From Saccoglossus kowalevskii (Eukaryota > Hemichordata > Enteropneusta > Harrimaniidae): a stretch of DNA of 26,626 nt. The stretch spans positions 729,433 through 756,058 of the forward strand of contig NW_003122908.1 in the NCBI RefSeq assembly GCF_000003605.2. Reading direction: 5' to 3'. The position numbers and the translations under genes are program-made. This document shows, piece by piece, positions 18,687 to 26,626 of the stretch. The notes beneath the pieces were generated by a model. It saw nothing but the letters and a program-made list of their open reading frames with translations. It did not search any database and was not told the origin of the DNA. How positions within the stretch are numbered: position 1 is the first letter of the stretch; every line of letters begins with the position of its first letter.

Positions 18687-18855
18687 ATTTAAAGCGGGGA
18701 GTCGTCACCTGCGCGTGCGTTAGATGGCCATAGCATGTCATTGTTTACAAACAAGCGTTTACCCATGAGCTTTTTGCGTTTTTAGCGTGTGTTGTTATCA
18801 TCGCTTGAAACACTATTCCGGCGCATGCGCAGGTGACTACACTCCCGCTTTAAAT
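18687..18855. mobile_element. Inverted-repeat element (MITE-like), about 169 bp
   Basis: ATTTAAAGCGGGGAGTCGTC-ACCTGCGCGTGCG (18687-18719) matches the reverse complement of 18821-18855 with a few differences. The interior has no coding frame. The arms are GC-rich on an AT-rich background, and the arm tips begin ATTTAAAGCGGG. Such structures are usually non-autonomous DNA transposons. The superfamily is not assignable. Confidence 0.6.
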
Positions 18856-18859
18856 TTGG

Positions 18860-19210
18860 CATGAGACTTTCTCATAATCTCTAAAAAAAGGTCTGTTGCG
18901 TGGACTATTGTTTTCCAGCCATATAAGGTACGCATCACGCATCAATAGCATGATAGCCTTTAATATAGTCATTCCAACCTAGAATTCACTCGACAATTTT
19001 ACTTGGGATACCCCCCATTGGATGCCTTAGACAAAACATGTCTTTATATAACTTACTTATGCACATTAAGTGAGGCGGATCCTTATACTCCTGTAGGCAA
19101 AAGCCTCCTTAGATATGTTAATCAGCTTTAAATACCCGAGAGATAGTTCAGAATATTTATTGGACCAAGCCTTATTCAGACAAGCCCAATCAATAAAGCG
19201 CCTGCAGCTA
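18860..19210. other. Non-coding DNA
   Basis: No supported feature. A 62-codon minus-strand frame (19066-19254) runs from the LINE endonuclease relic in a different frame and is not a gene. Confidence 0.4.
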
Positions 19211-19214
19211 CTAT

Positions 19215-19440
19215 TATCAAACCGCCATATGGACGACCAATTCGTATGCCGCACTCTTCATCCATGACTGTTTCACCTATTCCATGGAAATCAAAACAAT
19301 TGTTTACCTAACAGAAATACGTCTGTCTTGGTAAGCCTGTGCTCCTGTATCAAACAGATATCACAATTATCATTGACAGACTGGATCGACCTATTGACTT
19401 CACGACAGAAATATGGTGTTATTTTTAACTTCATGACAAA
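19215..19440 (-). pseudogene. APE-type endonuclease fragment of a non-LTR retrotransposon (LINE)
   Basis: On the minus strand, VNRSIQSVNDNCDICLIQEH followed by RL (about 19332-19403) is the endonuclease motif with the catalytic Q-E pair. GIRIGRPYGG (about 19222-19251) follows roughly 30 codons later at the normal spacing. This endonuclease nicks target DNA to prime reverse transcription. Stops and a frameshift separate the two motifs, and no RT domain is found further along the minus strand. It is therefore a short dead fragment. The clade is not determined. Confidence 0.62.
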
Positions 19441-21281
19441 CTAGAAATGCATGGTTGAAGTACACTTGTGTTATTTATTTATGACATATACGTTTACATC
19501 ATTTACACCTTTATTTCTCAAAAAGACATATCATCATTTGTAGTATTAGAATGAAGACGACTCACAAACACCTTAGAGATGTGTCACCGCTTTAAGATCA
19601 CTCCTTGGTTCAGAATTTGCATCAGCGATTATAGTTAAATTTACCTCGCTGAGCTCAAATACGTTGATACAGAAGAACAGCGATTGGCACTGGGCACAGA
19701 AATAAGCTTTAAAACAGCGCTCTAACAAGGACGAGGCGATGGACTTGAGCAATAGCCGTTTTATGCACGTGGAAGTGGTAACAAGAAATTGTGGGTTAGA
19801 TCACCGCTTTTTTATGAGACACCTTTAACGCCGCCTTGTCATAATCTTCGATGTCAGTTTTCCGGTTAAGGATTGCTTGAATCAGTGATAATTTCGAATC
19901 AAATTCAAATTCAGTGTAGCAATTTCTGTCTGTAGCCCGTCACTATCACGTTTGTCACGATGAATTGCGCGAATTCGTATCTCAATAATTTTTCATTTCC
20001 TCAGACACATCGATGTGTAATTATTTAAAAATCCACTGGTTGTAATCGCCTCATGTAATTTCTTTGTCATAGTAAAGTTCTACACACAGCTTGGTGATCA
20101 CGTCAATAGGCTGAATATCGATTGTATTCCACAAAAAACAAAGGAGCTCATTAATAACAATAGCTTTCTTACTAGTATTTGACACGTGTTTTTCACTCGA
20201 ACGAGTAGATCGCCCATTCATATTACATTACATTCTTCTACGTGTTTATACCAGGTAAACGACTCTACTCACATTGATCAATTTTAAGTCAGTTTTACAC
20301 AGTCTGATCTTTTTCGAAGTCAGCACACTGTGACGTTTCCCACATTAATTACAAGCACAGGATTGTATGACTGTTCAGAGATCTTGGATTCACAAAATCT
20401 TTGCCTTGAGGTATGCAACATATAGATTAATCATAAAAGAAGGCAGCATCACGATTGTGTACCACTCTGAAGTAGCTGTTACTGTGTCATGTTTTTTTTA
20501 AGAATCTTTTTGCCGTTGAGAACAGAACCAACACCAGGGCCAGATTTGGTCCTTGTGTATGAACGTGATAACTCTCCCTGTGTTTTCCCTGTGACAGAGA
20601 TGAATCGATTGCATTTTTGGATATTTACTACGTTTCTATGACGACAGATATTTGTTGAATAAATTCTTTATCATTGCACGATAACTTGAACAGTTATGCG
20701 TACAAATTGCCACGAATTATTTAGCATTATTCCATTATATTTCTAGAAGATCGCCTGATATGGTTGCCCTGGTGACAGATATTGTTGGGCGGATTCTTCA
20801 CAGCTGTGGTGGAGATATCTATAGCTATTATATTCGATTAATACAGTTTCATGAATATTTCTATGTCAAAATTATACACTTTAGTATATCATTTGTATTA
20901 TGGCAGTTGTTAGTGATACAAAACAAATATTGAAGAACACAATGAATTTGTATATTCTTGATTGTTTGATGTAAAATACAATAAAGTATTACTGTAAATA
21001 AAATCGTATCAATACGAAAAGAACAAAACACAAGTACTTAAGTAATACTATTAGTTTATTAATAAAATCACGTTACCAGGTCATCATATGAACTTCACAA
21101 AGACGATAATTGTATCAACCTGACAATGCATGCACAAATTACTCGTTGAACCACAGAACTAACAGACTAACATACAAGGAATGGTATGTTAATAGATTCT
21201 TACACTGAACAATATTATCACATCATCAGCATGCCCCTGCACATAAGTTGAAACAACCTTATTAATAAGCCATGTTGTCAA

Positions 21282-21313
21282 GCGGACTACGCGCACTAGA
21301 TGTGTTAGTCCGC
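21282..21313. repeat. Small hairpin GCGGACTA / TAGTCCGC
   Basis: Eight perfect stem bases with a 16-nt loop, GC-rich in AT-rich DNA. It has neither tRNA geometry nor A/B promoter boxes. Possibly a fragment of a DNA-transposon end. Confidence 0.4.
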
Positions 21314-23572
21314 CATTTGGTAATCGATTGGTTTGCAGTAATATCCCAGTAACACATATGAGGATTTGTTATTCTGTCATACATACAGGAGTGTGACACA
21401 AAATCACTTGTGCTATGGAAGGATTGGGTGCAAATATATCGCAACTCTTTGGTGTCATGTGATCCAGCGTATGGATATGTCTTGTACTTGTGATATAGAA
21501 GTTTACAGCGGAGTGTTTCAAGTTAGTATAGTGCATTGCATAAGGGTACGGTACATCTTTAAGACAGTCTCTAAGGTAAGTTATTATGTGAAAGACTCGA
21601 TTTGCTTGAATATGTGTTTTTTTTATCTATCTATCATGACTTCTGGTTATGCATTTCATCAATGAAATTGCAAAATATAATACATAAAGATATGCTGAAC
21701 ATATCTCGAATGGGTGCACAACTACCGGTTCCACCAACCCATACCCTCGACGATATCTTATTGTACATGATGCATTCGTCAACAAATATGCTTTGTAACG
21801 AGTCATAGAACTGATAATAACCTAAAACAATCACTACGGGGACTGTTGGATTTGAACATTATGATGACAGTTTTGACTGTACCAGTAAAATAATCTAATA
21901 ATACTTTGGCGTGGTCTATTTTTAGTAATTTAATAATTCTAGTAATTCATTGCGATTTTGTGACTAATATGAGGAAAATGTCATGTTTCTGCACAAAATA
22001 AATTGTTACATAAAACATCAACAAAATAGATCTAAAAGGTAGTTCACTTCTTCAGTGTAAATGTCTAACCAGATTATGTACAGTTCTGTCATCCATCTAC
22101 TCAATTTCAAGCTAGCCCCACTCATGGCAGAAGTATCTCACTGTGTGGTAAATTCAATTTAATCCTTCATTTCCTTAGCGTTTCCCTACTGTTTTATTGC
22201 ACTTTAATTTCAAGTTTTAAAATTCAAGACAGGAATCTAAAGGAATCTTTTAATACACACACTTTTTATTTTCTGACAAGTGTGTTTTAGTTTTCATCCC
22301 TTCAGACTTACTCGGGTTCTAATTTAAAAAGCTCACACACAAAAAAAAATCGTGTATTCAGAGGACATTCTACCTTCTATAGAAGCATTTCTCTAATATT
22401 CGGTGGATGACATAGTCACCCGTGAGCAGATTATTTATGGGACATTAACAGTTCTTTGTATTTGATTGAAGACCACTTTTCAATATTGTAATATTTAACT
22501 AGCTATTCTTCATTATCTCAATATCTTCATCATGATATAAACTACTCAATAAAAATCAAAATTAAATACATGTGTGCTAGATTTTAATACGCAATAATGC
22601 ATCATTCTTCATAAAGCATTGTATACTGAGTAGTTGCGTGAACGATACTTTCACCAGTTTAAAAAGTTTCATCAATGTACCATCTTTTCCCCTTGCCATC
22701 AAGTCTAATTACAGTTGCGTTGCAAACACAAAATAACATTTACTTGAGCTCCTCTTCACGACATATTTATGGACGACATCTTTAAAGCATTAAGAAAATT
22801 GGTTAGTAGTCTTCATGACTAAGCGCTATTAATAATTGTAATATATGTATATCTATATAATGTGAATTGATGGCCCAAAATGTTGTTGTATTGATAATAT
22901 TTCTCATGACAACTTTGTGAATATTTCCTCTTTATTTAAAAACCCATGGGATTTGATGGCCCGTCTGGGTGCATCAAACGATGAAAATGATTGCACCGGT
23001 TCTTCTCATACATGTATTCTAATCACATCCTCCACAATTTCCGCTGACTTGATGCTCGAATAAACCCTCCCTACATTTTCGTGGCCGGATATTCATGAGT
23101 GAAGGTGGCGATGTGCACCAGGTTAAAAATTTCCGCCTCGCCAGCCACTGATGCCAAACAATACAAATGCTTGGTTCGTTTAGGGCATCTATAAATAAAA
23201 ACAACATTGAGTTACAGTTCGGCGACCTTGTTGCATTTTTGCCTTCAACACAATGGTATATGTGTTGGGTGCATCGGCACAGTTAGATATGTCGGATTCG
23301 ATTGGCGGGTCTCACAGTAACAGTTCAGTGTCACCGATTACGTAGTTATCCGGATACATAGATATATTGATTGGCTAATATCAGTTCACCCCAACGTCAT
23401 GAACCAATCTTGTGGACTCGAGTACTTTATTCTGCAAAACCAAAAATATGTGAGATATATCAATTCAGCTTAGTATAGTGTATTTGCATATATAATTAGT
23501 ATATTTGAACATTCAGATTTATTAGTAGTTGGAAAGGTGAACGGGAATGGCGTAAACAAAGAAAAAAAGAAC

Positions 23573-23594
23573 TTCACACGTGGGCACGTGTGAA
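23573..23594. promoter_or_regulatory. Perfect 22-bp palindrome with two CACGTG E-boxes
   Basis: TTCACACGTG-GG-CACGTGTGAA has two perfect 10-bp arms. It contains two CACGTG hexamers (23577-23582 and 23585-23590), which bHLH factors of the Myc/Max, USF and Clock type recognise. It lies about 900 bp upstream of the putative gene at 24500-25451. A regulatory role is inference. The palindrome could be accidental or part of a repeat. Confidence 0.35.
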
Positions 23595-23827
23595 CACTTG
23601 AACATGCTGATGTGACAATGTGTGCTCTCAGAACGTTCCCCATCATGTATGTCGTATCTTTTGTGTGTTACAATAGTAGCTTTAAAAATGAAGATAATTG
23701 TACCTTAGCTTAAAAAGTTTGTTTTGATGAATAGACCGAGAGTAAACACATAAATAATTTTTCCAACATAACATTAACATTAGTTATTTAAACAATAATG
23801 TACTGCCCGGTGGCTCATAATGAACGA

Positions 23828-23868
23828 AAGCACACTTTGCACGACATTATGGAGTCCAAAGTGTGCTT
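23828..23868. repeat. Hairpin with perfect 12-bp stem
   Basis: AAGCACACTTTG (23828-23839) pairs exactly with CAAAGTGTGCTT (23857-23868) across a 17-nt loop. It does not match the histone 3' stem-loop (6-bp stem, 4-nt loop). Its function is unknown. Confidence 0.6.
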
Positions 23869-24485
23869 GAGTGTATCTGTCAAAGTTGGGATTGGCCAGA
23901 CGACGATTTGTGCTTGTCGTTATTTTTCATATAGGTCAAAGTTATTCATTTTCAGTTTTGATTTTAATCGTTTTCACCCCATAATTTCCCGTATTATTAA
24001 ATGCCCATCTCTTTATTTGTTTTCATAACTCAACATTGTATTCCTATGCATGGTACGGGGCCTTGATGCTCAATAATGCAATACATTATCGCGAATAATC
24101 TGTGGCAATGACGTCATGAAATTTGTTGGTATTGACAATGCTATAATATAATTGTATAGTATGAGTTATATGTTTTTGTGTGCTCGATTGGCGCTGTTGT
24201 CAGCAACACGTTTTAGAATTGTCGATGTATTTGTCAACAGAGAGTGTAGGAACACTCACATATATGTGAGGGAAAATGTAATTTTATTACAAGTGCATCT
24301 TTTGCTGTTATTACTATATTCGCGCAAGTTAACCCTTTAACCTAGATTTCAATAAGATGATAAACATTTTATTTCCGCAATATTTTGTTTGCATTGTGAA
24401 ATAATTCGTGACATCTATTCATTAAATTTATACGCAAGTACGGTTTGCGCTTGGTAATAAATTGAGATCCCGCTACAAACCATGT

Positions 24486-24674
24486 GGATATAAGGTCGAT
24501 GGCAGTTGTTCATAAACTGTAACAGTCCTGTAACATCGCTTTGACAAAAGTTCACTTATTAAGTTGCGAGAGTTCGAAGATTTCAGGATGCATGTAAACC
24601 TGACCTTGTTTTCCTGAGAAAAAAGCAGAAAGGGAATCTGGCGCTTCTTCGCAATTGATGTCTCCTGTAATGAG
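24486..24674 (+). other. Candidate promoter and first exon ending in a strong splice donor
   Basis: A TATA-like GATATAAGG (about 24486-24494) is followed about 180 bp later by a consensus donor TGAG|GTAAGT (exon end 24674). An ATG at 24658 would give only MSPVM before the donor, and its phase does not join to the frame of the downstream exon at either candidate acceptor. If real, this is a non-coding first exon, or a further exon lies between. Signals only; no homology. Confidence 0.25.
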
Positions 24675-24995
24675 GTAAGTTATTTTTGTTATCGTGACTA
24701 GCTCTGTGTTCATAATTGTAACCGTGGAGGTGATTGTTTCTACATTATAACCATATTCGCTATCAAGTCCTGATGTGAATCACCCCAAAAAGCATTGTGA
24801 TCACCATTTGGTTTAGACTCACTGAGTTGTACCTTTTGAAATTCTATAATAAACTGAAGCATTTTACCGAAACCATTTAAATAAAATGGCAGTGTATCAA
24901 CCGCTAGCTAAAACGAGAGCTACTATAACAAGTAAAATTGTGAGGCCCTTGATGTGTCTTGTTAACTTGAGTTATTTATTGACGAATCCCAGCAG

Positions 24996-25451
24996 GAAAG
25001 TGGGTTTCAAGAAGTATCTTCGGTAAGGACACATCAAAATAAAACAACAAACAACAAATCTGAGATATTTGAAAGTATTGAAAACACAAAATTTACATGG
25101 AAGTTATCTAATGGCAAGACGTACGTAATGGCACATTGTGACAAATCAGTAGGTTTCTTGAAGAAAGATTGTTCTGTTGAAGAGAACAGTATGATCCTAT
25201 TTCATACCACAGAGAGAGAGTATCTATTTTCATATGCGGCTGCGCCAAAGGAATTACTTTGGCAGAGGGTCTACATTGTGTTCGAAGATATTCATGACTT
25301 CGTGAACATGGAACAAATATTACTGTATTCACGCAATGAGCCACTAATCATCTATACACATTTTGTGGTGCAAACAATTCTTCATCAGTTGAACTTTTAT
25401 CAAATTGACCAGGAGGGGCCAATGCATTCGCTTAAAGATATCTCATGCTGA
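24996..25451 (+). CDS. Putative terminal exon of an unrecognised gene
   Basis: The frame is open from 24966 to TGA 25449-25451. Acceptor-like CCCAG|CAG| at 24988-24995 suggests an exon start at 24993 or 24996. The first in-frame ATG is 25128, giving 107 residues if translated from there. The composition is protein-like and looks like an alternating strand/helix fold: FTWKLSNGKTYVMAHCDKSV, GFLKKDCSVEENSMILFHTT, EREYLFSYAAAPKELLWQRV and YIVFEDIHDFVNMEQILLYS, then a helix-like IIYTHFVVQTILHQLNFYQI and the end GPMHSLKDISC. I do not recognise the family. The residues before ATG 25128 (TWKLSNGKTYV) look continuous with the rest, which favours a spliced upstream exon over a start at 25128. Confidence 0.5.
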   Translation, partial: ESGFQEVSSVRTHQNKTTNNKSEIFESIENTKFTWKLSNGKTYVMAHCDKSVGFLKKDCSVEENSMILFHTTEREYLFSYAAAPKELLWQRVYIVFEDIHDFVNMEQILLYSRNEPLIIYTHFVVQTILHQLNFYQIDQEGPMHSLKDISC

Positions 25452-26626
25452 AAAGAAATTGTCAATACGATTAATTACACTAGTTGTGATTGCCTGTAAA
25501 TTGCCAGGAGCTGGTTTGATGGCCAGGCCAACGTGGTTCCAGGGACAAGTGAACATACAAACAAGCACCTTCAAATACTTGTCCTACAAGTCAATAATTC
25601 CATAACTTTTACCCTTTTTTTTCTTTTTCAGTATTGTATAGGCATTACACATATAATGGGCAAGAATTGTTATTATCCATCCAAAACAATCAGGATTTTA
25701 TTCATTTTGTTTTTATCCAAAGTTATCTAAATCTTATGGTAGGTAGGAACAATTCCTTTATCGGCATATCACAGGTACGTGTTACATTTTTAGTGTAAGC
25801 TACGATTGTCAGTTGGCAATATTTTATTTATTGATACAGTTAATTATTAGTCTGAATTTCCTTGAGAAGTTCATATAATTTGTCGATAATATTTCAGAGT
25901 ATTATGACGGTTATTAGCAAAAGATACCTTTTCATCAGGTTTGATCATTGCCGACTTGATTTGTATATTCTTTACTATGTTATGCAGGGTTGTCATAGCA
26001 AGTTGGGGAATAGCACTGTAACCACTTACTGTTAGCCATAGAGCCATATACACATATAAGATATGGTTTTTCCACCATTTTTTGGTTATTTTTGGAACTG
26101 TTAACAATAGTTCTTCTTCGTGTTTTTCAAATTGAATATTTTCAAAGCAATACATGTAACCAATATTTTTCTTTATTTTTCTAGGGCTGTCGAAAAGCAT
26201 AATAACTACAAAATCCTAACCTCTCAACAAGATGAGAATTGCATTGAATGCTCATACTCATTTATTCGATTTAAAATATAAGCAATCTTTAAAATGTGGA
26301 GCAATTCAGACATTGTCATTTGTGAATAAAACGTTGATGCAATGCTTCACACAAGTTGAGAACAATTATTTCCAATAGCTGGAAGTAGGCATCATGGTAG
26401 TGTATTTGTACGACATGCAAAGATACGAAAGTTATTGTCCAGTATGCAGGTTTATATTCTGAATATAAGAATCAGAGCAAAGTGTACCTAAACCCCTATC
26501 ATTGGAACAATTCAACTTGCTTCACTGTTTGGAAAGTACCTCAACCTAAACTATCGCAACTTATAATAAGGCACACAGAGACTTGCACCACCAATCTATC
26601 AACCTTTCCTACAGTACTTAAGTAGG
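25452..26626. other. AT-rich DNA after the terminal exon
   Basis: Probably 3' UTR then intergenic DNA. A 109-codon minus-strand frame (25871-26200) starts MLFDSPRKIKKNIGYMYCFE and has one hydrophobic segment (YVYMALWLTVSGYSAIPQLA). It has no recognised motif and a composition expected of AT-rich random frames, so I do not call it a gene. Nothing else is seen to the window end. Confidence 0.4.

Larger units (their letters stand above)
19441..24470. other. Long non-coding stretch, AT-rich
   Basis: Five kilobases without a credible coding frame, RNA gene or identifiable transposon. Open frames at 21366-21808 and 23798-24028 are short and show no conserved motifs. Items found are a hairpin at 21282-21313, a palindromic double E-box at 23573-23594, a hairpin at 23828-23868 and a perfect 16-bp palindrome CTCACATATATGTGAG at 24255-24270. 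It may be intron or intergenic. Confidence 0.45.

Noticed and set aside
21835-21910. Possible tRNA or SINE B-box on the minus strand (TGTTCAAATCC)
   Set aside because: No A-box at proper spacing and no cloverleaf pairing.
25871-26200. 109-codon minus-strand frame
   Set aside because: Lysine/isoleucine-rich, as expected for AT-rich random DNA. No motif or splice context.
1-26626. CRISPR array, bacterial operon or phage content
   Set aside because: No regularly spaced repeats, no dense coding and no ribosome-binding-site pattern. The window is eukaryotic.

Overview
This looks like nuclear DNA of a marine invertebrate, most likely a mollusc or another lophotrochozoan. The evidence is AT-rich sequence with long non-coding stretches, splice-like signals, microsatellites, a mariner relic, a non-LTR retrotransposon endonuclease relic, two DIRS-type retroelements and a glycine N-acyltransferase-like gene. 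There is no bacterial gene packing. The organism call is inference from element content, not a species identification.

Layout. Bases 1-3749 are AT-rich and mostly non-coding. They hold a 196-bp terminal-inverted-repeat element (147-342), a possible last coding exon of a gene entering from the left (802-906), a CA microsatellite, a G run and a strong hairpin. Bases 3750-12984 are a GC-richer block made of two related DIRS-like (tyrosine-recombinase) retroelements in the same orientation, about 1 kb apart. Copy 1 (3750-8610) keeps gag-like, reverse transcriptase, RNase H and the N-terminal part of the recombinase. It has lost the recombinase catalytic domain, the internal complementary region and most of the right terminal repeat. 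Copy 2 (9621-12984) is the mirror case. It has lost RT and RNase H, but keeps both inverted terminal repeats, an 80-nt internal complementary region matching both element ends, and a 392-codon frame joining gag-like sequence to the recombinase C-terminus.

Bases 12985-18900 hold a fragment (about 13630-13762) and a nearly intact copy (15336-16181) of a GLYAT-like gene. The larger copy has one in-frame TAG inside the acyl-CoA-binding GNAT region, and the frame stays open for 67 codons beyond it. This stretch also has a long ATTT microsatellite, a minus-strand relic of an unnamed protein family, a mariner relic with two same-direction ends, and a short inverted-repeat element. Bases 18900-24500 contain a minus-strand LINE endonuclease fragment and otherwise only non-coding DNA with a few perfect palindromes. 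Bases 24480-25451 hold a plausible terminal exon of an unrecognised gene.

The genes do not form a pathway. The window is mainly a retroelement graveyard beside a decayed acyltransferase locus. I found no convincing undescribed system. The closest to one is copy 2, a compact DIRS derivative with every cis-element in place and gag fused in frame to recombinase, which may be a non-autonomous family.
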